Shown here: positions 14,794 through 23,508 of the stretch, piece by piece
How the letters are laid out: every line of letters begins with the position of its first letter
Position numbering within the stretch: the stretch's first letter is position 1
Source of the DNA: Candidatus Bathyarchaeota archaeon
GTDB taxonomy: Archaea; Thermoproteota; Bathyarchaeia; Bathyarchaeales; Bathycorpusculaceae
Direction: 5' to 3'
Length of the DNA stretch: 36,161 nucleotides
Assembly (NCBI GenBank): GCA_003151735.1
Contig: PLYI01000093.1
Span: 1-36,161 of the forward strand
The notes under the pieces: model-generated
Databases searched by the model: none
Told to the model about the DNA's origin: nothing
Seen by the model: the letters and a program-made list of their open reading frames with translations, nothing else
Position numbers and translations under genes: made by a program

Positions 14794-15546
14794 ATGAGCA
14801 CTCACGCAGAAGATTTGAAGCTTCGTTTAATGACAATCGAACTTCTACGAACCGCAAAGTACAAACGAAATATAACTTACAGAGAATTAGCCTCAAAAAC
14901 AGGCCTACCAGTCACTGTGCTTAGCCGCTACGCAAAAGGCCACGTCCTGCCAAACACTGTAAGAGCCAAACAGCTCTGGCGCGTGCTAACCAAACTCGTC
15001 GGTTTAGAAGCCGAACTGCGCAACAGAATAAAGTTCGACGATATAGGTTACTTTGACAACACCGAAATCGTCGGCGACTACAACATCCTCCAGCAAGCAG
15101 CCAACCACGCTCTCGCAAACTTCGCGGGCAAACGCGTAACAAAAATTTTAACCGCCGCAGTCGACGGCATCCCATTAGCCACAATGGTTGCCAACTCGCT
15201 GGGCGTAAACCTCATCGTTGCTAAACGCAACAAAGAAGTTGGCGTCAAAGCATTCCTTGAAGAAACCTATATTTTAGGCAGAGATTCAGGCGTAACCGTC
15301 ACACTCTATATCCCCAAAGAATCCATCAAGAAACGCGACAGCGTGCTGGTTGTGGATGACATGATTAAGAGCGGCGAAACCCAAGAAGCCCTCGTCAACT
15401 TGGTGAAGAAGTCGAAGGCTGAGGTTTCAGGCATATTCTCGCTTATCGCTGTAGGCGAAGAATGGAAGAAACGGCTAAAATCAGGCGAAGACTCCCCAGT
15501 CGAAGTGGTCACACACTTAAAATCGCCGTTTGATACATCAACTTAA
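14794..15546 (+). CDS. HTH-phosphoribosyltransferase transcription regulator (GfcR/PurR-like), 250 aa
   Basis: An N-terminal helix-turn-helix (NITYRELASKTGLPVTVLSR, about residues 26-45) is joined to a type I phosphoribosyltransferase domain from about 85. The PRPP-binding loop is DSVLVVDDMIKSGETQEAL at about 187-205, with the preceding flexible-loop region ILTAAVDGIPLATMVANSLG. The same fusion is used by archaeal regulators annotated as orotate-PRTase-like and by haloarchaeal GfcR, where the PRTase fold senses a metabolite. A TATA-like GTTATAAATT at about 14715 and a GAGGATAAGG leader precede the ATG. DNA target unknown. Confidence 0.85.
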   Translation: MSTHAEDLKLRLMTIELLRTAKYKRNITYRELASKTGLPVTVLSRYAKGHVLPNTVRAKQLWRVLTKLVGLEAELRNRIKFDDIGYFDNTEIVGDYNILQQAANHALANFAGKRVTKILTAAVDGIPLATMVANSLGVNLIVAKRNKEVGVKAFLEETYILGRDSGVTVTLYIPKESIKKRDSVLVVDDMIKSGETQEALVNLVKKSKAEVSGIFSLIAVGEEWKKRLKSGEDSPVEVVTHLKSPFDTST

Positions 15547-15586
15547 ATCTCCCTTTTATTTTGTCAACCATAGCTGTGTGAAAACA

Positions 15587-15976
15587 ATGAACAAAATAGG
15601 CCACATAACCCTGCTCGTGAAAGACCAAAATGAAGCCCTAAAATTCTACACGGAAAAACTCGGATTTCAAAAACGCCAAGACCTCCCATTGGGCAATATG
15701 CGGTGGGTAACTGTTTCGCCGAAGGGCCAAACCGACATTGAGCTGACGTTTGTGGTGGCTGACACTGAAGAAAAACGCAGGGCAATGGGAAAGCAGGCGG
15801 GAGACCACGTTTTCCTCACTTTACAAACTGATGATTGCCGAAAAGAATACAAGGCGTTAAAAGCGAAGGGCGTGAAATTTTACGGAAAACCTGAGGTACA
15901 GCAATGGGGCGTCGATGTGGTTTTAGAGGATCTCTACGGCAACCTGTTTGATTTAGTTCAACGCTTCACGCATTAG
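15587..15976 (+). CDS. VOC/glyoxalase-family protein, 129 aa
   Basis: Two beta-alpha-beta-beta-beta half-domains of the vicinal oxygen chelate fold are visible. The first is NKIGHITLLVKDQNEALKFY and the second DHVFLTLQTDDCRKEYKALK. The expected metal-ligand positions are present (H in GHITL, E in DIELTF, H in DHVFL, and the C-terminal DLYGNLFDLVQ). Length is typical of single VOC proteins. I chose ATG at 15587 rather than the longer TTG frame from 15530, since the added residues are unlike the family. Substrate unknown. It lies just upstream of mtnA, and co-transcription is possible. Confidence 0.85.
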   Translation: MNKIGHITLLVKDQNEALKFYTEKLGFQKRQDLPLGNMRWVTVSPKGQTDIELTFVVADTEEKRRAMGKQAGDHVFLTLQTDDCRKEYKALKAKGVKFYGKPEVQQWGVDVVLEDLYGNLFDLVQRFTH

Positions 15977-16039
15977 CGATAGAAAATCTTTAACGCAACC
16001 GCTGTTAACTAAGCGTATTCACAGTCACGTTTGAGGTAG

Positions 16040-17068
16040 ATGGATATGCGGATGATTAAGTGGCAAAACGGCACAGTGATTACACCTGACCAAACCAAGC
16101 TTCCCCTCCTAGAAGTAACTTTAGAAATTAAATCGGTTGACCAGATGGCGGAAGCCATAAAAACCCTCCGCGTCCGAGGAGCCCCGTTGCTGGGTGCAGC
16201 CGCAGGCTTCGGCGTTGCATTGGCTGCTTACCACTCAAATGCAAAAACCAAAGAAAAATTGTTGGCGGAACTTGAAACCGCTGGCACAGTCATCAAACGC
16301 CAAAGACCAACGGCAGTGAACCTGTTTTGGGGAGTAGACAGGGTTCTAAACAAAGCGAAAAGTGCTTCAGGAAGCGTTGAAGAACTCAAGGCTGCTGTGG
16401 TTGAGGAGGCACAGAAAATCGCGGATGAAGATGCAGCGCAGAACCGTGCAATCGGCAAAAACGGCTCCGTACTCATAAAGGATGGCGACACAATCTTAAC
16501 CCACTGTAATGCAGGCGAACTCGCAACTGTCGAATATGGAACCGCGCTGGGTGTGGTTCGCGCGGCTTGGGAGCAGGGCAAAAAAATCAAGGTAATCGCC
16601 GATGAAACCCGACCGCTCTTGCAAGGCGCAAGGTTAACCACTTACGAGCTTAAACGCGACGGCATCCCAGTCACTTTGATTACAGATAACATGGCAGGCT
16701 ATGTTATGAGCAAAGGCTTGGTAAACTTGGTCATTGTGGGTGCTGACCGCATCGTGCAGGATGCCGTGTTCAACAAAATTGGCACCTACAGCGTTGCGGT
16801 GTTGGCGCATGAACATAAAATTCCCTTCTATGTCGCCGCTCCAAAATCAACCTTTGACTTAACATGCAAAGTCGCCGACGTGGAAGTTGAGGAACGTAAA
16901 CCGGAAGAAGTCACACATATAGGCAGCGTACAAATCGCTCCCAACGGCGTATCAGTAATGAACCCCTCCTTTGACGCAACACCCCTCAAATACGTAACAG
17001 CCATCATAACTGAGGACCGCGTTATCTACGCTAAAGATTTTGGGAAATTCAGAAAAGGAAAAGTATAA
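16040..17068 (+). CDS. mtnA: S-methyl-5-thioribose-1-phosphate isomerase (MtnA / aIF2B-like), 342 aa
   Basis: Family motifs in order: TLRVRGAPLLGAAAGFGVAL, AVNLFWGVDRV, DTILTHCNAGELATVEYGTA (catalytic Cys), DETRPLLQGARLTTYEL, VIVGADRIVQDAVFNKIGTY (catalytic Asp) and PFYVAAPKSTFD. Length fits MtnA. The enzyme isomerises methylthioribose-1-phosphate to methylthioribulose-1-phosphate in methionine salvage. In archaea close relatives act on ribose-1,5-bisphosphate, but the Cys/NLFWG set favours MtnA. Several ATG codons occur at the start (16040 and 16046); GAGGT is better spaced for 16046. No other salvage gene is adjacent. Confidence 0.9.
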   Translation: MDMRMIKWQNGTVITPDQTKLPLLEVTLEIKSVDQMAEAIKTLRVRGAPLLGAAAGFGVALAAYHSNAKTKEKLLAELETAGTVIKRQRPTAVNLFWGVDRVLNKAKSASGSVEELKAAVVEEAQKIADEDAAQNRAIGKNGSVLIKDGDTILTHCNAGELATVEYGTALGVVRAAWEQGKKIKVIADETRPLLQGARLTTYELKRDGIPVTLITDNMAGYVMSKGLVNLVIVGADRIVQDAVFNKIGTYSVAVLAHEHKIPFYVAAPKSTFDLTCKVADVEVEERKPEEVTHIGSVQIAPNGVSVMNPSFDATPLKYVTAIITEDRVIYAKDFGKFRKGKV

Positions 17069-17086
17069 CCGTAGTAAACATGGCTT

Positions 17087-18340
17087 TCATTCCGATTTGT
17101 TGAGTTTGTACCTTAAGAGAGCGGCAAAGCCGCCCAAAGCGGTGAGCCTTGCTTTTTCCTCCGACTCTGAAGATATCACCTCAACCCTTGAGTTTGTCCG
17201 TGAAGCCTCATCTTCTAAGACATCTATTATGTCCTTCTCCTCCACCTCGTAATCAACCGCGCTGCATTTCTCGCATGGCTTCGACGTCATTTCCTGTACA
17301 GTTTGAAGTTTCTTTTTGTTATCCACCATCTTCGCCTTTGAAAGTCCGCATCTTTTGCAAACGGCAATGAGGTCAATTATATCCGTGCGATCGGTCGCCA
17401 TCGCAACTTCCGCTTCACCATTCTTAAGAGCGTTCAGCACTACATCTAAACCGTAAATAGCCAAACCGTCTTCCTTGCCCATAGACGCCAGAAGCCGCTG
17501 CACAATCATCTTCTCTTCTGGCGCACACATATTCTTCAGTAACTCACACGATTTATCAAGCACCTCACGCACTCCATCTTTACTGGCAAATTGAGTATCA
17601 ACGCTGGTTAGCAACGCATCCTTAAGTTCGTAATGGAGGAAATCACCATTTAAGAAATCGCCCTTAGTTGTGCCGGGTCCTCCAACTATCAACACTGTGA
17701 CTTTATATTTCTCAAGAAAATCCTTTGCTGAATGCTCCGCAACCCTGTGGAAAAACTGGGTGATTGCCATGTCGCGTTCCCGCTCGTACCTCCGTTGGCT
17801 TGACCCGCCCTTTCCAGATTTTCCATGAACCCCCGAGGTTATATTCTCGATGAATTCAAAGCGTTCACCGTTGAGAACTCCGAAGCTAGCCTCCTTTGAA
17901 TCCATAGCGATCAACCCCACAACTTTTTGGTTTCTAAGCATTTCCCTTAGCGGCTCTAAATGGAAGTGGTCATCGACCTCGTAAATATAGGTGGTAATCG
18001 GCTCTGGCGGGCTGATTTCTTCAACGTTTAATTCTTCGCTTTCTGGATTGCTCACGGCGAAAGTTCCAGCAAAAATCGCTATCCCATTCTCTGGAATTTC
18101 CCTCTGCAGTTTTAAATGCTGAATTAAATTCTTGAAGGCGTCCTGAAGGCGATGCTTAACGACATCAGATTTCGTTACCGCAGAATCCGACTCCTCTTTG
18201 AGGAATGAAACTACCTCTTCGATTGATTTCTCACAAGGTATATAGAGCGAAATTAACTCCAAACCTCTTCCCTCTTGTTCTGATAGGCACGCCAAGAGCT
18301 TCCTCAGTTTGTGCAGCTTAACGGAATTAGAGGTTGCCAT
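17087..18340 (-). CDS. Divergent aRF1 (class-1 release factor) paralogue without NIKS, YxCxxxF or GGQ
   Basis: The three-domain eRF1/aRF1 architecture is intact: N domain 1-135, M domain 135-270, and C domain with a CKRCG...CEKC zinc pair. It ends in the family's GGFAALLRYKL. Signature segments such as ELISLYIP, HFHLEPLREML and GLIAMDSKEASFGVLNGERF are clear. All three functional motifs are altered: NIKS is VTKS (55-58), YxCxxxF is YEVDDHF (120-126), and GGQ is GGS in KSGKGGSSQRRYER (178-180). It is therefore unlikely to decode stops or hydrolyse peptidyl-tRNA by the normal mechanism. ATG at 18340 is preferred; upstream TTG codons allow up to 19 more residues. Confidence 0.85.
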   Translation of the reverse strand: MATSNSVKLHKLRKLLACLSEQEGRGLELISLYIPCEKSIEEVVSFLKEESDSAVTKSDVVKHRLQDAFKNLIQHLKLQREIPENGIAIFAGTFAVSNPESEELNVEEISPPEPITTYIYEVDDHFHLEPLREMLRNQKVVGLIAMDSKEASFGVLNGERFEFIENITSGVHGKSGKGGSSQRRYERERDMAITQFFHRVAEHSAKDFLEKYKVTVLIVGGPGTTKGDFLNGDFLHYELKDALLTSVDTQFASKDGVREVLDKSCELLKNMCAPEEKMIVQRLLASMGKEDGLAIYGLDVVLNALKNGEAEVAMATDRTDIIDLIAVCKRCGLSKAKMVDNKKKLQTVQEMTSKPCEKCSAVDYEVEEKDIIDVLEDEASRTNSRVEVISSESEEKARLTALGGFAALLRYKLNKSE

Positions 18341-18560
18341 GTTACAAGCGTGAAAATGCGTAACTTTTTCAGAAACCAATCTGATCCACCTTAACAATCA
18401 GTTGCATCTTTACCAATTTATTAGTTTCTTAGAATACAACCGCGCGATACCCACATTTTTTTTGTTACCAAGCTATGTTGGCGCAAAAATTGTAATAGCC
18501 AAAGCATAATGTTAAAGAGTTAACAAACCCAAAATGCAATAATTACAGTTGATTTAAACC

Positions 18561-19133
18561 ATGAGCGAACCCAAAAAAGCTCCAGTGGAATTCAGAACCA
18601 GCGGCATCCTAGCAGAGAAAGGCGTTATCGTATCCGAGCAAAGCAACATCGACGCATTATCTTCACGAGGCTACGGCACATTAGAAAACAAAATTTTCAC
18701 CCTCACATTTTACGAGTCACTGTACCTTTTGGATAAAGGCATGCTTGAAATCAAAGACCAAAAAGGCAAAACGGTAGATTTTCAGAGCCTTCTGCATTGT
18801 TACGAAGCCCAAAACGAGAATGCATGGGTGAACTATCTTGTTTACCGTGACCTAAGAAGCCGCGGCTACGTTGTCAGGGAAGGGTTCGGCGGCGGAATCG
18901 ACTTTCGAATTTACGAGCGAGGATCATACGGCAAAGACACCGCGCCCTACCTCATCATGATCACGCAGGAAGGCAAACCGCTCCCCGTAAACGACCTCGC
19001 AGACGCCCTCTCCAAATGCAAAAGCCAAAAGAAAGAACTAATCTTAGCGGTCACGAATCGACGCGGCGAAGTCGTCCACTATTCAGTTTCGCCGTTAAGC
19101 TTTAGCAAAATCGAGCAGGACCAAGATGAATAA
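18561..19133 (+). CDS. endA: tRNA-splicing endonuclease (EndA) homologue, catalytic His replaced, 190 aa
   Basis: The C-terminal nuclease fold is clear: NYLVYRDLRSRGYVVREGFG, then GIDFRIYERG with catalytic-type Y118, and KSQKKELILAVTNRRGEV containing the Lys position. The expected His, in the KEHSVYLV-type motif of homologues, is Thr here (GKDTAPYLIM, T127). The enzyme family cuts pre-tRNA introns at bulge-helix-bulge sites as a tetramer. Losing His suggests a structural subunit of an alpha2beta2 enzyme, with the catalytic subunit elsewhere, or a degenerate enzyme. Length about 180-190 aa fits single-unit EndA. It overlaps the next, broken gene by 8 nt. Confidence 0.85.
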   Translation: MSEPKKAPVEFRTSGILAEKGVIVSEQSNIDALSSRGYGTLENKIFTLTFYESLYLLDKGMLEIKDQKGKTVDFQSLLHCYEAQNENAWVNYLVYRDLRSRGYVVREGFGGGIDFRIYERGSYGKDTAPYLIMITQEGKPLPVNDLADALSKCKSQKKELILAVTNRRGEVVHYSVSPLSFSKIEQDQDE

Positions 19134-19931
19134 TTCCAAGAGCTACTCTTGGGATGCTAGGGACTACGCAAAGAATTCTCAAAACCAGTATCAATGGGCA
19201 AAAGAACTAATTCCTAAATTGAAGCTGCAGGGAAACGAAGCGTTGCTGGATGTTGGATGCGGCGACGGAAAAATCACAGCGGAACTCTCAAAGTGCCTCC
19301 AAACGGCAAAGCAGTCGGTATAGACTTTTCCACCCAAATGATTAAACTTGCCCAAAAAAATTTTCACAAGAAAGATTTTCCTTAACCTTAGTTTTCAAGT
19401 AATGGATGCTCGAAAACTTGCTTTCCAAAATGAATTTGACATAGTATTCTCTAATGCTGCATTACATTGGATAGCTGACCAAAAATCCTCTGTTTTGCTG
19501 GGCGTGCAGAGAAGCCTAAAACCTGGGGAAGGCTCCTGTTTCAAATGGGTGGAAAAGGCAACGACCAAGCGGTTCTGGGCATCTTAGACGACGTCTTAGT
19601 TGAAAAGCAGTGGCAAGATTACTTTGAGGGGTTTACATTTCCTTACGCGTTCTGTAGCCCAGAAGATTACAGGGCATTGCTGCTTGAAGTGGGTTTGAAA
19701 CCGACGTGTGTGGAGCTTTTTCCCAAAGACATGAAGCATGAAGGCGCGGAAGGGGTGGCTGGGTGGATAAGAACCACATGGCTGCCTCACACCGAGCGAT
19801 TGCCCGTAGAAAAACGGGACTTTTTCGTTAAAGAAATCATTAAGCGTTACCTCAAAAACCACCCTGCTGACGCCGACGGCATGGTTCATTTGGGCATGGT
19901 GCGGCTTGAAGTAGAAGCACACAAGCCATAA
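19126..19931 (+). pseudogene. Class I SAM-dependent methyltransferase broken by three frameshifts
   Basis: Three frames together give one complete methyltransferase of about 265 aa. Frame 1 holds ALLDVGCGDGKITAELSKC (SAM-binding motif I). After a shift near 19295, GIDFSTQMIKLAQKNFHKKD follows. After a second near 19378, LSFQVMDARKLAFQNEFDIV and ALHWIADQKS. After a third near 19535 (GGGGAAGG run), MGGKGN and the C-terminal YFEGFTFPYAFCSPEDYRAL and GWIRTTWLPHTERLP. The last block resembles trans-aconitate methyltransferase-like proteins. Three single-base indels suggest a pseudogene, although assembly errors are possible. It starts inside the endA stop. Confidence 0.8.
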
Positions 19932-19950
19932 CTCTGAAAAATTGAATACC

Positions 19951-20007
19951 GACCTACCCCTCTATAGTTTCTGCAATTAACCTCTATTTATTAGGATCCT
20001 TAGGCTG
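19951..20007 (+). repeat. Dispersed intergenic repeat, copy B
   Basis: It begins GACCTACCCCTCTATAG, continues TTTCTGCAATTAA, then TATTTATTAGGATCC and TTAGGCTG. It is the left member of a tandem pair (start-to-start 62 nt) between the broken methyltransferase and hisS. Confidence 0.75.
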
Positions 20008-20012
20008 ACACT

Positions 20013-20066
20013 GACACCCTCTATAGTTTTCTGCATACATTGGCTAATAGGCTCCAAAAAAGCCTG
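20013..20066 (+). repeat. Dispersed intergenic repeat, copy C
   Basis: It begins GACACCCTCTATAG, continues TTTTCTGCATACA, then TTGGCTAATAGGCTCCAAAA and AGCCTG. It is the copy closest to copy A at 6634, from which it differs at only a few positions over the CTATAG...CTCCAAA core. Confidence 0.8.
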
Positions 20067-20151
20067 CCAACAGCAGATTAAAGGTACCAAACGATGAGCG
20101 AGAGTTTAAAAGAACAGTCAACCCATCTTAAGCTATCTTGGAGACCAATGC

Positions 20152-21426
20152 ATGCCAGCTTTCCAAACTGTCCGCGGAATGAGAGACTTAATCGGCGAAG
20201 AAGCACAAATATTCATAACGGTCATAAGCAAAGCGCGGGAAACCTCATCGCTCTACGGTTACAAAGAAGTCATTACCCCCCATGTCGAGCCGCTGGAGTT
20301 GCTAAGCGCCAAGTCTGGCGAGGAAATCCGTCAACGCATGTTCATTTTCAAGGACCTAGGCGACCGCCAAGTGGCGTTGCGGCCAGAGTTCACCGCTTCA
20401 ATCGCCCGGCTAGCCACCACCGCATTGAAAAATGAGCCTAAACCGCTAAGAATCTTCTCGGTTGGAACAGTTTACCGTTACGACGAACCACAGCGAGGCA
20501 GGTACAGGGAGTTTTGGCAATCAAACTATGAATTAATGGGCTCCGCCAAACCTGAAGCTGACGCCGAAATAGTTTTGATCACGAATAGTTTAATGCAGTC
20601 TCTTGGTTTGCAGGGTTACGCCTTCAAAATCGGACACATCGGCGTAATCCGCGGAATTCTCAGCCAAGATGGCGTGGACGAGAAAACCCAGAATGCCGTG
20701 TTGCAGCGCATGGACAAAAAAGAGTATGATGCAGCCCTCAAGCTTGTGGAATCCGAGAAGTGCCGAGCCATGCTGGAGGGACTGCTGGAAATTAAAGGCA
20801 AAGACTGGCAAGATACAGTTAAGCAAATTCAAAGTTACGTTGCCAGCTACGAGAAAGCCAAAGTAGCCACAGAAAACCTCGCTGAAGTACTCAAACTCAT
20901 AGCTGAAAGCGCAAACATTCCCATGACTGTTGAACCCGCATTCGCCAGAGGATTAGAATATTACACTGGCATGATTTTTGAAATCTACATTCCCCAGTTG
21001 GACCTTGCTTTGGGCGGAGGCGGACGATACGACAAACTAATTGAGGCTTTCGGCGGCGGACCCACACCGGCAGTTGGCTGCGCCCACGGAGTCGACCGCG
21101 TTGCCATTGCCCTGCAAACACAGAAAACAGCCCGGTCCTCTCAAAAAGAGAAAAAAGTCGCAGTCTTACCCATTACTGAAAACATGAAGTCTGAAGCCCT
21201 CAAAATTGCTCAGCAACTGCGCGCTGCTGGGTTAACGGTGGAGTTTGAGGTTATGGGCAGAAAAATGGCGAAAGCCCTTGAAGACGCAGACAAACGCAAA
21301 GTCGATTTCGCGGTTATCGTTGGGGAACGCGAACTTAAAGACGGCGCTGTGGTACTTAAGGATTTGGCGAATCGACAACAAAGCACAGTTCCAATTGATA
21401 AACTGGCTGAAAAAATCAAAAGTTAA
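20152..21426 (+). CDS. hisS: Histidyl-tRNA synthetase, 424 aa
   Basis: A class II synthetase. It has the N-terminal FQTVRGMRDL, motif 1 near YKEVITPHVEPLELL, motif 2 FSVGTVYRYDEPQRGRYREF, the HisRS signature RGLEYYTGMIFEIY and motif 3 GGGGRYDKLIEAFGG. The C-terminal anticodon-binding domain spans about 325-424 (KVAVLPITENMKSEALKIAQ). Length is normal at about 420 aa. It charges tRNA-His in the cytoplasm. It is preceded by the tandem repeat pair at 19951-20066 and appears monocistronic. Confidence 0.96.
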   Translation: MPAFQTVRGMRDLIGEEAQIFITVISKARETSSLYGYKEVITPHVEPLELLSAKSGEEIRQRMFIFKDLGDRQVALRPEFTASIARLATTALKNEPKPLRIFSVGTVYRYDEPQRGRYREFWQSNYELMGSAKPEADAEIVLITNSLMQSLGLQGYAFKIGHIGVIRGILSQDGVDEKTQNAVLQRMDKKEYDAALKLVESEKCRAMLEGLLEIKGKDWQDTVKQIQSYVASYEKAKVATENLAEVLKLIAESANIPMTVEPAFARGLEYYTGMIFEIYIPQLDLALGGGGRYDKLIEAFGGGPTPAVGCAHGVDRVAIALQTQKTARSSQKEKKVAVLPITENMKSEALKIAQQLRAAGLTVEFEVMGRKMAKALEDADKRKVDFAVIVGERELKDGAVVLKDLANRQQSTVPIDKLAEKIKS

Positions 21427-21467
21427 AAAAGAAAAATAATTGTTGCCTCAAAAGAGGCTTATTCTGT

Positions 21468-22832
21468 TTAGAGTCGTTTGAGGTAGCGATTGACTTCCCA
21501 CTCGGTAACTTGAGTGCGGTACAGGTCCCATTCGTTGCGTTTCTCTTTAAGGAAGTTTTCAAACGCTGTTTGACCAAGGGTTTCACGCATTAAGTCACTG
21601 GTTTCCAGTTCGTCCAATGCTTCTTTAAGTGATTCTGGCAGTGAAACGATGCCGCGGGCTTTACGTTCGTCGTAGGTCATGTGGTAAACGTTTAGTTCCA
21701 CCGGGTCGCCTGGGTCGATCTTGTTTTTGATTCCGTCTAAACCTGTTGCTAAAAGCACTGCGAACTGAAGGTATGGGTTGCCTGAGCCGTCTGGACAACG
21801 GATTTCGCATCGGGCTGCGCCTTTTCTTCCGCCGAAGTTGGGTACGCGGATAAGTGGACTGCGGTTTTTGTGTGCCCATGCAAGGTACACAGGTGCTTCG
21901 TAGCCGGGAACTAAGCGTTTGTAGCTGTTGGGCCATGAGTCAAGAACTGCCGCCATTTTTCGTCCGTGGGCAAGTTGTCCGCCGATGAAGTTTCTGGCCA
22001 AGTCTGAGAGGAAACCGTTCTTTTCGTCATCTGAGTAGAACATGTTCTGGGTAATGTCTTTGTTCCATAGGCTTTGGTGAACGTGCATGCCGCTGCCGTT
22101 GATGCCTTGGAAAGGTTTAGGCATATACGTGGTAACGTAACCATTTCGTGCAGCCACAACTTTACCGCACATTTTCATGGTTATAGCGCGGTCAGCTGTA
22201 ACTAAGGCTTCTCCATACTTGAAGTCAATCTCATTCTGTCCCAAAGCAACTTCGTGGTGGCTGAGCTCAATTTCTATACCGAATGCTTCAGCAGTATCAG
22301 CAATTTCACGACGTAAATCGTCTGTTAAGTCGCTCGGGTGGAAGTCAAAGTATCCAGCTAGGTCAATTGGAGTTGGTAACCCGCCGGTTTCGCTTTCTTT
22401 TACAATGAAGAACTCTAATTCTGGCGCGCAGATGAAAGTGTAACCTGCTTTGGCAGCTTTCTCCACGGTGCGTTCAAGAACGTAGCGTGGGTCTCCTTCG
22501 AAACGTTTGTTCTGTGGAGTGTAAATGTCGCAGAGTAGTCTGCAGGAAGATTTCTCTTTTGGCCTCCAAGGCAAAACTGCAAAGGTAGTTGGGTCGGGGT
22601 AAAGGACCATGTCCGATTCTTCGATTGGTCTGTAACCGGTTATTGATGATCCGTCGAAGGATTGGCCGTTTTCAAAGATGCTTTCCATGTTTTTTGAGTT
22701 TACGGCTATGTTCTTTAGCATGCCGTTTATGTCGGTGAATTGTAGTCTAACGAATTTGATTTCTTGTTCTTGGATTTGCTGTATAACTTTGGTTACTTGT
22801 TCTTTCCACGCTGGGTTTTTGAAGTTTTTCAT
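21468..22832 (-). CDS. glnA: Glutamine synthetase type I, 454 aa
   Basis: Full-length GSI. It has FVRLQFTDINGMLKN (beta-grasp), GQSFDGSSITGY, the ammonia and glutamate site ICAPELEFFIV, SHHEVALGQNEIDFKYGEAL, KPFQGINGSGMHVHQSLW, the Glu flap WPNSYKRLVPGYEAPVYLAW and NRSPLIRVP. The usual adenylylation Tyr context is not obvious (MTYDERKARGIVSLPESL), consistent with the GSI-alpha type. It condenses ammonia and glutamate with ATP. SD GAGG lies 8 nt before the ATG, and a TTTAAA box lies about 50 nt upstream. Convergent with hisS. Confidence 0.96.
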   Translation of the reverse strand: MKNFKNPAWKEQVTKVIQQIQEQEIKFVRLQFTDINGMLKNIAVNSKNMESIFENGQSFDGSSITGYRPIEESDMVLYPDPTTFAVLPWRPKEKSSCRLLCDIYTPQNKRFEGDPRYVLERTVEKAAKAGYTFICAPELEFFIVKESETGGLPTPIDLAGYFDFHPSDLTDDLRREIADTAEAFGIEIELSHHEVALGQNEIDFKYGEALVTADRAITMKMCGKVVAARNGYVTTYMPKPFQGINGSGMHVHQSLWNKDITQNMFYSDDEKNGFLSDLARNFIGGQLAHGRKMAAVLDSWPNSYKRLVPGYEAPVYLAWAHKNRSPLIRVPNFGGRKGAARCEIRCPDGSGNPYLQFAVLLATGLDGIKNKIDPGDPVELNVYHMTYDERKARGIVSLPESLKEALDELETSDLMRETLGQTAFENFLKEKRNEWDLYRTQVTEWEVNRYLKRL

Positions 22833-23034
22833 GCTTTATCCTCGCTTATCTGCGCTTTGATATATTGTTATTGAATTAGCATTTAAACTTAACACATATA
22901 AGTTTACCTCTGAAATGAATAGATAAACGTTCATTAAAATGGCATAACACTAAACCCCAATACATGCCAAACCACAAAAAATTAGACGACCAAATAAAGC
23001 CAAAATAAAGCCTGCAAACCCAGAGTTTACCTAT

Positions 23035-23508
23035 TTACCGTTCCCTACGCAAGAAATCACCAATATCCAAAACATTTCTCACAACAATTTTATTATCCGC
23101 AGCCACATCTCTCAATTTTTCAACAATTCTGCCAAAACCTAAACACTCACCAAATTCATTAATCACCAAAGTGTTAGTATCCTTTTTGCCTGGACCCTGA
23201 ACTCGCATAATACTTTTCCCCAGAATGTCTCTACCGCAGATAAAAAGCCAAGACGCCTTCCTATCCAAAATAATTCTGTTCGCTTCCTTTTTCGCAAACA
23301 TCGCAAGCAAGTTAAAACTTGGAAAGAACTTGCCCTCCTTAGCTTTACCCAAGTAAATTCCAGCATAAAAGAAATCTTGCTTGACCAAAGGTTTCAAAGC
23401 GGGATTAATAAGGTAGTAGCGTCCATACTTCTCAGCCATCAAATCTAAGTTTAAGGCGATTTGCACCCCGAATTGAGCAGCAAAAGTCAGAATTGGTTTT
23501 GGATTCAT
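23035..23508 (-). CDS. NIP7-like pre-PUA/PUA-domain RNA-binding protein, 157 aa
   Basis: A small two-part protein: an N-terminal alpha/beta domain (YGRYYLINPALKPLVKQDFF) and a C-terminal PUA-like domain with SWLFICGRDILGKSIMRVQG, TNTLVINEFGECLGFGRIV and a terminal DIGDFLRRER. Eukaryotic NIP7 acts in ribosome biogenesis, and archaeal relatives are RNA-binding proteins next to RNA methylases. Its ATG overlaps the stop of the upstream methyltransferase by one base (TAATG), so the two are translationally coupled and probably act together on rRNA or tRNA. The target is not known. Confidence 0.75.
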   Translation of the reverse strand: MNPKPILTFAAQFGVQIALNLDLMAEKYGRYYLINPALKPLVKQDFFYAGIYLGKAKEGKFFPSFNLLAMFAKKEANRIILDRKASWLFICGRDILGKSIMRVQGPGKKDTNTLVINEFGECLGFGRIVEKLRDVAADNKIVVRNVLDIGDFLRRER

